Below, piece after piece: positions 50,901 through 62,693 of a stretch of DNA of 64,000 nucleotides (positions are counted from its first letter, which is position 1; the number at the start of each line of letters is the position of its first letter). The translations under genes were made by a program, and so were the position numbers. The DNA is from Halichondria panicea (Eukaryota; Porifera; Demospongiae; Suberitida; Halichondriidae): assembly GCF_963675165.1 (NCBI RefSeq), contig NC_087382.1, forward strand, positions 6,372,315 to 6,436,314, given 5' to 3'. Under the pieces are notes generated by a model. The model ran no database searches. It was not told the DNA's origin and was given only the letters and a program-made list of their open reading frames with translations.

Positions 50901-53900
50901 TCAGTCATAAGTGGATCTCTGCAAGTGCCAGGTACAGTCGTCATTACCAAAGTGTGCATGTCCATCTATTTATGACATAATGTTCTTCATTATACTGTAA
51001 AAGGGAAGTATAAGAAATATATATATATATATCGGCTCACTTTCTGTACAACTCCATGCAACTAACTGATTTTTGATTGAACACTCTATAATTATACCCC
51101 TCTCGTAAAAGATGGTTTGGCGATTGACTGGATCACAAACAAGCTGTACTGGACTGAGGCCACCCCAGACACTATCTCAGTGCTTGATCTGGACAGTGGA
51201 CATCGCCTCACACTCTTCACTCTGTCATCATCTAGTGTACCTAGAGGGATAGCACTCGACCCAGCTAATGGGTGAGCAAGGACACATATACACATATATA
51301 ATGTCGATCCCTGTGGTACATGTACAATGTACGTATAATTATGCATATTTCACGAACTACACGGATTCATTACACCTGATATTCAATACCCCCTTAACCT
51401 TTAATCATGGGCCTATATTGATTAAGGACGTTGCAGGATTGAATTCCAATCTGTCTATGCTTATGTTGCAATAGCGAATACATTGTATGTTGTGACTATT
51501 CTTATAATGTATTCATGAGTCGGTGTCCCATATGGATATAGCTTACATTTATACCGTGTACCTAGGGAAATTTCTGATCTTTGGTCATCAATTCCAGCAT
51601 TAAAATGTGCTCATGTCCACAACGTAATACATTGTTGTGCACAACTGTTCTTTGGCCGTCTTATGAAATAAGTCAGCTACATGTATCCGACTTTGTGACT
51701 TTTCAATGGGAACTTCGGTTCTATAATGATCAATCGTTATAAACAGCCTATAGCACCAAAGCCAGCTGTATACACTGTGGTAAATCCATATTTTAGCAAT
51801 GCATTCCCTGTTTCTCAGCTGTCATATTTGTATGTACGTATTCATGCAGCTATATGTTCTGGACTGATTGGGGTAGTCCTGGTAAAGTGGAGAGGGCGTA
51901 CATGGATGGTACCGGTAGGACCACTATTGCAGACACTAATCTGGTGTGGCCCAATGACATCACCATTGACTATGAGGTACTGGAAAGAGATTAATGCACG
52001 TACTAAGATAACTACATTGTTCTTTGGTGGCAGTCCCAGACCCTCTACTGGCTTGATGCTAGTCTTGATAAAGTTGAGAGTGCTGGATACGACGGATCCA
52101 ATAGACAGCTGCTGATATCCTCTGGTGTACTTCACCCGTTCTCAATCACCTTCCACGAGAATGCTCTCTATTGGACTGACTGGCAGGTGAGGGGCAGGAG
52201 TTGCAATCATCGTACTGTTTACTTTTAAATTAGGGTCATAGCCTATTATATACAGGAGCATGCAGATACATAATACACTTACATGTTAATACTGAATGAA
52301 ATGTCTGATGAAGAACACACTTGCTATGATATGTTAATGTGTTTCTAGTCTGATGCAGTGTATATGAAGACCACTGACTCCAGTACTGCAAGTATTGTGT
52401 ACAATCGCCTTGGCACGGAGCCAATGGGGATTGAGGCTGTCTCCACAAGTAGACAAAGACTCGGTGAGTGGAGCCCTCGCTTCAAATAGTCTATACATAC
52501 ATGATTCCAGTCTCTGGTACATTAAAGTTTGCTTTAGTTCCGTAAGGTTAATGTAAACACTGTCCAATATTAAAGTCTCCCTATCTATGAATGAAATGTA
52601 CCTGTACCTGCACGGATGAATGGTAAAACACATCACCTAGTACTTCAGTAGGGACGTAGTCAGGAGACGTGGTCATCTGTGAAAGACAATTTCATTCACT
52701 TAATAACCTGAGGTATTCTCTTATATACTAGTTTCGAATCCATGTGACGCTGCCAATGGTAACTGTGATCAGCTGTGTCTGCTTAGTGCTGGTAGGGCAG
52801 CCTCCTGCCGCTGTGTGGAGGGATACACTCTGGATAGTAATGGAAGAACTTGCAGTAAGCCATCTAGCTCATACTGTACATGTATATACTGAATGGATAT
52901 CTAGTACTTTTATTGCAATGTACGTAGTCAATTTTACTCTATCGATCATGCAACGTGTAGCCGACAGATTACAATTATTCCACAGATGTTATCACTACCG
53001 TGACACCTCCTTCCCCTACAACTCCAATTCAATATGGTACTAGTTAAACGGATAATTTTCTTTACTGTGTATAGTATACGTATAGATTGCTTGTGAACGG
53101 TTTTCAAGCTCACAAGGGTGATTGTTGTTGTTGCTGTGGAATGTGATCCACCTACATAAACCTACTGTACGTATTTTACAGGCTCATGCCGCAATGCTGG
53201 GTTCACTGACTGCTGTCTAGGGGGAGACTGCCAGGGCTTGCCCAGAAGCTGTTTCTGTGACATCTCCTGTGTCATCCTACAGGACTGCTGTGAAGACTTC
53301 TTCCTCATCTGCACAGGTGAGTAAGGAGTACTTCAGTCGCCGCATTTTTTTCTAAACCAATAATTATTTGTGTGCCTGTATAAGATCAGATCAGATCAGT
53401 ATAATAATAATTTATTATAACATCACTGTTAAATGCATGGTATACAGTAGCTATATTGCCTGCATGGTCTGTATGTAGGGACAACTCTGCATGGCTAGAA
53501 TGCAGATTCAGTATGTCAGTGTTCCCTACTTGTTTTATACATAGCATACACCTGCTCTTCGCTGCTTTCTATTCCCAATGGAGCCATCACTTATAGCCAG
53601 GAGAGCACGTCCAATCGCTATGATATTGGAACTACTGCCACCTACTCTTGTAGTGGTAGGTTTTACTTGAGTGGGGGCTCCACTAGGAGCTGTACTAGGT
53701 CTGGAACAATGGGCATTTGGGATGGATCAGCATCTCAATGTTTAGGTTAGTTATTAATAATTATTGTCAAGAAATTTTTAGATACCATGTTGACAATGAT
53801 ACGTACCTCACTTCGCGGAAATTGTGGCTTTAGTCAAGATCGAATTAATTGATTCGAAGACCATAGATCTGCATGTGTAATTTTTGCTTTCACTCGATTA

Positions 53901-56900
53901 CAAGCTGTAGAACAATAATTATAATATTATAATTATTGTTTGTATATAATTATTGTATAAATTGTATTATTATTATATTGCAGTATTTTACTTGAAACCC
54001 GATTGTTATTACCACTCACCCTCTCTGTTGTTACTCTTTGCTTTACATACAGCAATTACATGCTCGACTCTGAATGCTCCTGCTAATGGACTTGTCTCCT
54101 ACGACCCTGATTTGACTGCTCCATACGAGTTTGGTACAACTGCTACATACATCTGTACCACTGGCTTTGGACTGTTTGGTGGAAGTAGGACAAGAGAGTG
54201 TGTAGTGTCTAGTTTGGGAGGCGGGGGATGGAGTGGAACCACTCCCACTTGCGGAAGTGAGTTGATTACAGAAGTATCCCTAACTCTTTAACCGTAAGAA
54301 AGAGCATGCAATTTTGGGAGTATTAGTAAAATTATGTAGCCTCCTTCGACCCAATTAATAAGGAGTGAATGTGGGGTGGGGATGAGGCTACTTTTAGGCT
54401 GACAAAACAGTAATGAACTTTCGATCGCAAGAATTAGATGTACATACATGTAGTAACTTATGCAAAAGGAGCCAGTCGAAATAATTACACTCATCCATAA
54501 TTTCAGGCATCACCTGCCCCAACTTGTCACCCCCAAGCAATGGTCAAGTGGCTTTCATTGCTGGACCACCCTTCATTTATGGCACAATAGCCACATACTC
54601 TTGTAATGAGGGTTACACAATCAGTGTAAACATACCTCGAACATGTGGAGGAGAAGGCTTAAGCACTAGCGGAGTGTGGAGTGGAGAGGCTCCATCTTGT
54701 ACAGGTATGTTAAACAGTTGCTGATGCATACATTATACATGCACATTCCTTCCAAATCATTGTTTACGTTTATGTTTATTACTGACAATGTTGTCTATAG
54801 TCTAAATACCGCACATACATGTATCAACAGTATGTAAAACGTACACTGTTGTAAGTATCATTTGACACATATTTTTGGTGCAGCCATTTCTTGCCCTGAT
54901 CTGATTTTTCCGACCAATGGGCTGATTGCTTTCTCTTCTACGCCACCTTACTCGTTTGGGACGGTGGCTACCTACAGCTGTGTGAGTGGCTTTGGACTGA
55001 GTGGGGGAGGGCGAACAAGAACATGTGGAGGAGATGGTTCCAGTCAGGGAGTATGGAGTGGGCCACCTGTCAACTGTGGAGGTAAGCTATCTTTGGAATA
55101 ATTATTATGTAGGTACATACGTACGTACTATTATAATCATCCAGAAATGTGCTCTTTTTAAGTGTAATTATAAGCCATGTGTACTGTATAGCGGCTAATT
55201 TACAAGGGGCAAAACATATTTTAGTTTCGTTTGAATCCCTGCATGAACACAAATATTTTACTCAAGAACAAAGCGATCATTGACCACGCCCATCTAGTTT
55301 TGTAAGCCCATTCATCAGCCTGCAGTGCACACAACCACGAAAATGTATCCACAAATACACAAATGTTTTGACCCCATGAAAATACCACTAGGTATTTATG
55401 TAAGTGTGTATTTACTTCAAGTCCTTTTTGTTTTGTCTTCTCCAAAAATAAGGGAGGTTATTTGAGTGGGTGAGCATACATACATGTATTTCATTCTAAT
55501 TACTTGCAGCCATTACTTGCCCTTCATTGGGTCTGAGTAACAATGGAGTCATAGAGTACAGTCCAACCACCACAAGCCCCTCTGATTTTGGGACAACGGC
55601 CACCTACACATGCAACGAAGGATTCTTTTTGGAAGGAGAAAGTATATTAACTTGTGGTGGGGATGGTCTCAGTGTGAACGGAGTATGGAGTGACCCAGCC
55701 CCAGTTTGTGCTGGTACGTACATTTATTATCAACTCGTTGTGCTGGACAATAAGCTGTGTCGCAATTGTATAAGTTATGTCTTGTTTCGTCTACAGCTGT
55801 CATGTGCCTTGTATTGCTCTATCCTGATAACGGTGTGATAACGTATTCCGAGGACTCCATTCCTGCTGCTGGATTCATGGAGACGGCTACGTACAGCTGC
55901 AACCCTGGCTTTGGGCTGTCCGGGGGAGACACTGTGAGGACCTGTGTTGGTGCAGCTGGAAGCTCTGGCGAGTGGACCGGAACTGCACCCACTTGTCAAG
56001 GTATAATGCAGTCAAGTTAACAGAAAAGGGGCTCTAAGACAAACAGGGATATAATTATATGAACACGCTAGCTTAATTTATTTCTCCTGAATATGGATAG
56101 TTTGCTCACTCAAATTACATTGCTGCAATACTATTACATCTTTCCTCCAGCTATTACTTGCTCTGCTCTCTCTCCTCCCACCGATGGAAGAATTAGTTTC
56201 TCTACGGATACCACTCCCCCTCATGTCTTTGGGACGGTGGCTACGTTCACTTGTGCTGCTGGTTTTGCCCTGAGGGGAGACACCACAAGAATGTGTGAGG
56301 GAGATGGGACAACTACTAGTGGAGTGTGGAGTGGGTCATCTCCAACTTGTAGTGGTGAGCAACAACCTACATATGCTGCGTATGGCGCACAATGGTGTAT
56401 GATTAGCACTGCCAACATAAATCTAAATTGAAAGTGTTCCCGAAAAGAGAGGTGACACCACATATAATTGTTACCACGTATAGAATTGACAAAATAAACA
56501 AGTTAGCTTTTTGCATGTGATCTCAATCGGTCACTGTCAAAATATTTTCTACAGACCATGCAAAGCACAGACTTTTGTTATCTGGCTAAATATGTATAAT
56601 GTCTAATATGTCTTCATTGCAGCATACATGTGTAGTTCACTGCCTCAAATCTCCAATGGATTGATCAGTTACAGCCCTGACAGTTCAAGTCCATTTGATT
56701 ACGGGACTATAGCCACATACTCTTGTAATGGTGGCTTCTACCTCATGGAGTTGTCAATGAGAAGTTGCAGTGGGTCAGGCTCACTTGTACAAGGTTACTG
56801 GTTGGGACAAGAACCAGAATGTGCAGGTTAGCTTATTGATGCTATAAGTAAGACGATCAGGCTTTGAGAAAAGAGCACTGTCCATTGACGTAATATACAT

Positions 56901-59900
56901 ATTTATTATGATTATTATACAGCATATATGTACGTATATAGTATTGAGTGCCATGAAAAGCGTCTATTGTAATGTCAGCGAGAGTACTTCGTTCAAAGCC
57001 CTATATCTGGACTTCTTTTGATACCTATATTTATATGCAGCTATTGTGTGTACCAGTCTGGCTCCTCTAAATAATGGATTACTTTCTTATGGACCAGACA
57101 CAGCTTCTCCATATGACTATCAAACAACTGCTACCTACAGCTGTAATGAAGGATACGGACTGTTTGGTGGGGATAGGGCTAGACAGTGTGATAGTTCAAG
57201 TCCAGGGGATGGAGGGTGGAGTGGAACTACTCCCACTTGTGAAAGTAAGTCTACCAACATTTATACCAGCTGGTTGATTGATCAAAAGGGGGAAGATTAC
57301 ATTTTCTCAAAGTTCCACGGTTGAAGTTCATTGTCTATGTGTGTACATGTACAGTGTACTCTCCGAATAGCGGACACGTTAGCACCAAAATCTCTGTCCT
57401 TTGTTCGGAGAGTGTCACTCAGTTAAAAGCTTACAATCAATTTTTGTATTGTAGAGTGTATTGAATGATGTTTGCAATGTGTAACTATGAGCATAAAAAC
57501 GTAAGATGATTATGTGTTATATTGAGAAAGGCTATCCAGCATTGATTAGTTACATTGATTTTTTACCATGAAAAGGACAGATGTATGTATATAGTTGTAC
57601 AATAATTATCCTCGAACCAGGCTGCTTCAGTAGTAAATTCCGGCAGTCTCCATGACATCACTCCAGATCATACCCGAGAGTGACCCGCCCACTGTCCGTT
57701 AGCCAAGAACGTGTTCCTGGAAATTTAATGGAACCAGCAACCATGCATGTCTGTAGTCCGGAAATGGGAGAATTCGTTATTCAGGAGTGTAGTTGGTGCA
57801 GTTGATATGATGTCGATCTGTACCTTGAGCTGTATCCGTTTATAATTATACTGTAACAGTGTCAGTTCGCTATTCGGAGCGTCCGTTAATAGAGAGTTAC
57901 TGTACTGTATGACTGTTGGGTAAACCCACCATTACCATGTAAAAGTATGGTACTTAGCTTGTTCAGCACAATCACGCCATGCGTACATTTATATCTCCTT
58001 TGCAGCCGTTATTTGTCCTAGCTTATCTCCTCCTACCAATGGACGAGTTACATTTTCCTCTGCTTCACCTTATTCATCTGGTACTATGGCTTCCTTCTCT
58101 TGCAATGAAGGCTACGGGCTGAGTGACGGAGACGGGATGCTAACTTGTGGAGGAGATGATTCTAGTCCAAACGGTGCCTGGAGTAGAGTGGTTCCTATTT
58201 GTGAAGGTGTGTAGGTCCTATAGGTAACGATTTATCACTCTTTAATGCTTGGTTGCAGCTATCACCTGTACTGCTCTGATACTTCCGACCAATGGGATGA
58301 TTGCTTTCTCTTCTACACCACCTTACTCGTTTGGGGTGGTGGCTACCTACAGCTGTGTGAGTGGCTTTGGACTGAGTGAGGGAGAGACAACAAGAACATG
58401 TGGAGGAGATGGTTCCAGTCAGATTGGAGTATGGAGTGGGCCAGTTGTCAGCTGTGGACGTACGTAATGCATGATACGTAGGTTACGTTAACATTGTGCC
58501 AAGTTTAACTTTGAAAACAATCCTCAATTGTCTTTTCCCCTCTCTTTAAGAATCTTGATTAGCAAGTGTACAGATAGCTACTGTAGGTTGCACGTTCTTT
58601 TATTGCAAAGTTTATTAATTTATCATAATTATCATACTATTTTGATAAACATGCAGCCATCACTTGCCCTTCATTGAGTCCAATCAACAATGGAGTCATA
58701 GCGTACAGTCCAATCGCCACAAGCTCTATCGACTTTGGAGGAACGGCTACCTATACGTGCAATGAGGGATTCTACCTTACAGGAAGTACTGCTCAAACAT
58801 GTGGTGGAGATGGGTCAAGCGTGGGTGGATCTTGGAGTGATTCACCTCCAGTCTGTGCAGGTACCGTTTATGAGCACATGCATGAAGATCAACAAAACCT
58901 AAATAGGGAGCTTATACATATTAGCATATTGTATACACAGCTAATAAACAGGGCTTATTGTGATTTAGTATGTCATTTCGTATTAACTGTGCCAATGAAC
59001 ATTTTTGGTGCATCATCTCACTTTGTGCTCTCTTCATACAGCTATAATGTGCCCTGTGCTGACCTACCCTGAGAACAGTGTGATAATGTACTCTGAGGAC
59101 TCTAGCTCCTCCCTTGATTTTATGGAGACGGCTACGTACAGCTGCAACCCTGGCTTTGGGCTGTCCGGGGGAGACACTGTGAGGACCTGTGTTGGTGCAG
59201 CTGGAAGCTCTGGCGAGTGGACCGGGGTTGCACCCACTTGTCAAGGTAAGACTACATGTAGAAATAATAGTCTGGTTGAATACCGTATATCGGGTTGAAT
59301 GCAATGTTCTATTGATTATGAATTGCCGAGTTTTTGCAATCGGAAGAAGTGCAAAGACTGAGCATGCGCATGCAATTTCCCATGCTCTGCATTCATGCAA
59401 TTCAAAATGCAATCAGCTATCGATTAAGCAACCCGATATATGGTGTATTACACACTTTACGTTCTAAAATTACAACATACAGATCAAACTACGTACAGTA
59501 AGTTTGCCTGTGTTTGCATGTGCATGTGTGCATTGTTCCTGAGTATATACCAATAATAATTATTATTTCTTTGTACAGCCATCACTTGCCCTCCCCTCTC
59601 TCCTCCTTCAAGTGGTAAAGTTAGCTACTCCACTGACTTAGGGTCTGACACAGATTCCAGTTACAGCTATGAAACAGTAGCTACTTTCACTTGCATTACT
59701 GGGTATGGAGTGAGTGGAGATACCACAATAACCTGTCTAGGAGATGGAGCTACTCCAAATGGAGTATGGAATGGGTTTTCTCCAATCTGCCTTGGTGAGT
59801 TATAAATTTGCCAATGCACATTACATGTATTATATTTTTAAGCATGCAGATATTATAGCGCCCAAAAAACTAACGATTTTCCGGTGGCACATACATACAA

Positions 59901-62693
59901 GAAATTCTGTAATCAGATTGGCGCTTAAATGGCGTTTAGCGTTAGAACGTAGATAACCAATCCATGAGGCTATTTTTACATTCTAGCCTATTATATATAT
60001 ATACGCCAGCCATTAACAATTTGAAGTAGCATAAAAAGCTACTGTAGTTGGCGCTCAATTGGAGCAAACATTTAAAGAGTGGCACTGTAAATAGAAATTA
60101 TATGCAGTTTATAAAAAGTGAACTGCTAACTGTTATTACTCTCTTGCAGCTTATACCTGTACAATGCTGCCGCCATTTCCCAATGGAGTGATCACGTACG
60201 ACCCTGATAGATCAAATCCATTTCAATTTGGCACGACTGCCTCCTTCTTCTGCAACGAGGGGTTCTACGTGAGCGGTCATAGCTCTATTAGAATTTGTAA
60301 TGGATCTGGAGCCACCAGTTTCTGGGAGGGAGAACAACCAGTATGCATCGGTGAGTGTGCTGGAGCATTGCATTTTAGTGTGGAGATACAGTGTTGTCAC
60401 TGCTATCTGTGATTGACTTCTTTTGATACCTGTACAGCTACTGTGTGCACCAGCTTGGCTCCTCCAACTAATGGATTTATTTCATTTGGACCGGATACAA
60501 CTTCTCCGTATGACTATCAAACAACTGCTACCTACGTCTGTATTGAAGGATACGGACTATTTGGTGGAGATAGGACTAGACAGTGTATTTCAGGAAGTGC
60601 TAACATTGAACAGTGGTCTGGGATTGCTCCAATGTGTGAAAGTGAGTGCTTACGGGGATAATCGATTGCATTTGCTGAAACCTTGTTACAATGATGCTTA
60701 GAAGTTAGACAACGATGTACTATATAACTTATGGGAATAAAACCCAAATGGCGGATGCATTGTTCTGATTAAAAAAATACCTGAGGCTTCTACATCTCAT
60801 AGAAATTAATACATGTAGCTGATCGACGTACATTGCATGGATACATAGTTGCTCATTGCATGGGCTATAAGCGTACAAATCAAAATGTGAGCATGTCTTG
60901 TTTTTATGGAGCGCAATATCCCAATGCAGTACAGTACTCATAGTGGTGTGACCAGTCAGATCTCATGCTGGTTCATATAATTATACTTTGTCTGTGTTAA
61001 ATTAATGCGTTTGGCTACTCACTTCCCCTCCAGCCATCACTTGCCCCTCCCAGTCCCCACCTATCAATGGACGAGTTGGCTTCTCCACTGACTTTCTCCT
61101 AACTCACGGTACAATGGCTACCTTCTCTTGTGATGTGGGCTACGGACTGAGTGGGGGGGATATGATGACAACATGTGGAGGGGATGGCTCTGATCCATTT
61201 GGTACTTGGATTGGAGCAGTCCCAGCATGCGAACGTGAGAATAAAGTGCTCAAGTTTGTGCAAGCAGCATGATTGTTGAGATGTATTGGTCTGTCTGTAT
61301 GTGGTTGTTATTGATAGCAACATGCAAGCATGTGTACCTGGTAAACCTGGAAATGTATACATAACTTTATACGTAGTGAAATCTGTCTACATGTGTAACA
61401 TACGTTTATGTAAATTGCATATTCTCTTATTTGCAGCAATCACCTGCTCACCCCTGAGCTCTGTCACTAACGGAAACATAGTGTATAGCCGTGACACTAC
61501 AACCACCTTTACCTTTAGTACAGTTGCCACCTATTCATGCAACGAGGGATTTCTGTTGCTAGGAAACAACGAGCAAAGATGTAGTGGTGATGGGAGCAGT
61601 GTTAATGGCCTTTGGAGCGGTGGTTCAACTCCAGTTTGCACAGGTGTTGTGTTGAAAATCAAAGTGTAGTTACTTCACCTCTCATTTTCTTCAGCTTTTT
61701 CGTGTCTCAAATTATCTCTCCCCATAAGTGGAGTGATAACCTATTCTGAGAATGCCATGGGCTTTGTGAGTACAGCCACATACAGCTGCAACTCTGGCTT
61801 TGGGCTGTCCGAGGGTGACACTGTAAGGAAATGTGTTGGTGCAACTGGAAGCTCAGGGAAATGGAATGGGACTGCACCCTCTTGCCAAGGTATGTATATA
61901 TATAGCCAGTGTATACCTGAGCGTGTGCCACTCCCTAGCATTTAAATTGTTACACTTACTTCCCAACAGCTGTACTAGATGTGAGTGAACAGAGAGCTAC
62001 TATTGGAGGTGGCGTGAGTGGTAGCCTACTCATCATCATCGCCATAGTGGCTATCTTGGTGATAGTGCCTGCTCTGATTGTCTACAAGCGTCGAAAAGGA
62101 AAGGATGATTTGTAAGTTAATGATTATGTAGTCTTAAATATGGCCTCTAATATGGTTGCCATGCACTATAGCCTCATTCCCATCCCGACTTTTTCCTATT
62201 GCCACATGCATCCTGGTTAATTTCACTGTTGCATGCACACAAAAACAGCCGCCCACAACGATTTAACAACGACCCTGAACGTGTAGATGATAATAGTTAC
62301 GAGCCGGTGGTTGCCAAGTTGAACCCAGCATATAATCACATTCAAGCCGAGGGAAATGTTATGACAGTCGAGAATCCATTGTATGGAGAAGATTTACACG
62401 GTTACGAGAATGTCACTGAGTATAGTCAACACGATCTTGACGATGATGGGTACGATCCCATTGACAATGTTAAAGAAGATTATGGAGACAAGAAAAACTA
62501 TGGCCGCCCCATTGATAACATTAAACAGTACTATGATGAGGTGGTTGACAGCTCTGAAGAGGATTTTGATGATCCCATGGAAAATAATGATCATGTTAGT
62601 GTTATTGACAGTGAAGGTTACGATGTGATTGCTCGTCGTGATTACGAGAACAGCAACCCAGTTTATGCTGATGACATTACACTAATTAACTAA
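44939..62693 (+). CDS. Giant LDLR-B/EGF/somatomedin B/sushi receptor with NPxY tail
   Basis: 45 exons, 7467 nt, about 2488 residues, type I membrane protein. Start ATG 44939 gives signal peptide MAMGLYKIAFIAFVLSLL. Exon ends were set by GT-AG and phase; exons 1-24: 44939-45023, 45137-45254, 45393-45508, 45737-45896, 46393-46519, 46817-46975, 47344-47458, 47625-47756, 47915-48032, 48145-48260, 48448-48607, 48868-48994, 49151-49303, 49485-49599, 50017-50151, 50554-50671, 50825-50931, 51112-51271, 51850-51976, 52034-52186, 52349-52463, 52732-52854, 52986-53036, 53182-53316. Exons 25-43 are one sushi each; exon 44 (61970-62111) holds the transmembrane helix; exon 45 is 62249-62693. Like LRP-family receptors it pairs YWTD propellers with EGF and an NPxY tail, but lacks LDL-A repeats and adds a somatomedin B domain and 19 sushi domains. 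Likely an endocytic or adhesive cell-surface receptor; ligand unknown. No frameshift or internal stop was met. Confidence 0.9.
46165..46308. mobile_element. Short TIR element in receptor intron 4
   Basis: GGTTTCGAATATGCGA at 46165-46180 is inverted at about 46295-46308 (TCGCATTCGAAACC), with a two-base gap. Non-coding interior. Confidence 0.5.
47191..47273. repeat. Hairpin in receptor intron 6
   Basis: GCTGAGCACACTAAAATGTC at 47191-47210 is inverted at about 47247-47273 (AACATTTTAATGTGCTCAGC) with few mismatches. Arms about 26 bp. Confidence 0.65.
47915..50151 (+). other. Receptor module 2: YWTD propeller plus EGF
   Basis: Exons 9-15, residues about 338-645, with the same seven-exon pattern and the same phases as module 1. 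Blades: YQYWTE, LYWTEATPE, MFWTDWGSPG, LYWID, LYWTDW. EGF: CDTANGNCEQLCLLGAG then CACVNGYTLTSNGRTC. A MITE sits in the intron before the EGF exon. Confidence 0.9.
49717..49927. mobile_element. MITE, ACCGTATAGCGGGTAATTTTCG family, copy 3 (receptor intron 14)
   Basis: About 211 bp; matches copies 1 and 2 nearly throughout. It lies between the sixth blade exon and the EGF exon of module 2. Confidence 0.85.
50554..52854 (+). other. Receptor module 3: YWTD propeller plus EGF
   Basis: Exons 16-22, residues about 646-946, same exon pattern; exon 17 is 9 nt shorter than its counterparts. Blades: FLYWTDVG, LYWTEATPD, MFWTDWGSPG, LYWLD, LYWTDW. EGF: CDAANGNCDQLCLLSAG then CRCVEGYTLDSNGRTC. Exon 23 follows with a Thr/Pro linker (ITTVTPPSPTTP). 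Confidence 0.9.
53182..53316 (+). other. Receptor somatomedin B domain
   Basis: One phase-1 exon, 45 residues, eight cysteines arranged as in somatomedin B: CRNAGFTDCCLGGDC, then RSCFCDISCVILQDCCEDF and a final IC. The CFCD.SC and DCC.D motifs are diagnostic. In vitronectin and related proteins this knot binds protease inhibitors or receptors; here it joins the propellers to the sushi arm. Confidence 0.85.
55181..55395. mobile_element. Degenerate copy 4 of the ACCGTATAGCGGGTA family (receptor intron 28)
   Basis: TGTATAGCGGCTAATTT at the left, then GGGGCAAAA, CAACCACGAAAATGT and CCCATGAAAATACC follow the family consensus with many changes. It is an older insertion than copies 1-3. Confidence 0.6.
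57351..57904. mobile_element. TIR element in receptor intron 33
   Basis: ACAGTGTACTCTCCGAATAG, followed by CGGACA, at the left; inverted at the right as CTATTCGGAGCGTCCGTTAA then TAGAGAGTTACTGTA. No coding interior. It accounts for most of the longest intron in the sushi array. Confidence 0.6.
61970..62693 (+). other. Receptor transmembrane helix and tyrosine-rich tail
   Basis: Exon 44 encodes a short stalk and the helix SGSLLIIIAIVAILVIVPAL followed by stop-transfer KRRKGK. Exon 45 encodes about 147 acidic residues with three NPxY motifs (LNPAY, ENPLY, SNPVY) and two YxN motifs (YENV, YENS). NPVY is the motif used by the LDL receptor for coated-pit uptake; YxN after phosphorylation is a Grb2-type SH2 site. 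Other tyrosines (YDPI, YDEV, YDVI) lie in Asp/Glu-rich surroundings. Confidence 0.85.

Larger units (their letters stand above)
53545..61889 (+). other. Receptor array of 19 sushi (CCP) domains
   Basis: Exons 25-43, each one sushi domain bounded by phase-1 introns: 53545-53745, 54053-54256, 54507-54704, 54884-55081, 55510-55713, 55797-56000, 56151-56354, 56623-56826, 57041-57244, 58006-58206, 58259-58459, 58657-58860, 59042-59245, 59579-59794, 60150-60350, 60438-60641, 61034-61234, 61437-61643, 61695-61889. Each has four cysteines, the NG near the start, YSC or FTC in the middle and W.G..P.C at the end. Domains recur with a period of seven (4-10 match 11-17; 1-3 match 8-10; 18-19 match 5-6). 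Confidence 0.9.

Noticed and set aside
52986-53181. Boundary between two genes after the third EGF
   Set aside because: Exon 23 splices in phase on both sides, there is no stop or poly(A) signal, and no signal peptide precedes the somatomedin B exon.
62249-62693. ITAM or ITIM in the receptor tail
   Set aside because: None of the tyrosines has the required residue at -2 for an ITIM, and no pair of YxxL/I has ITAM spacing.
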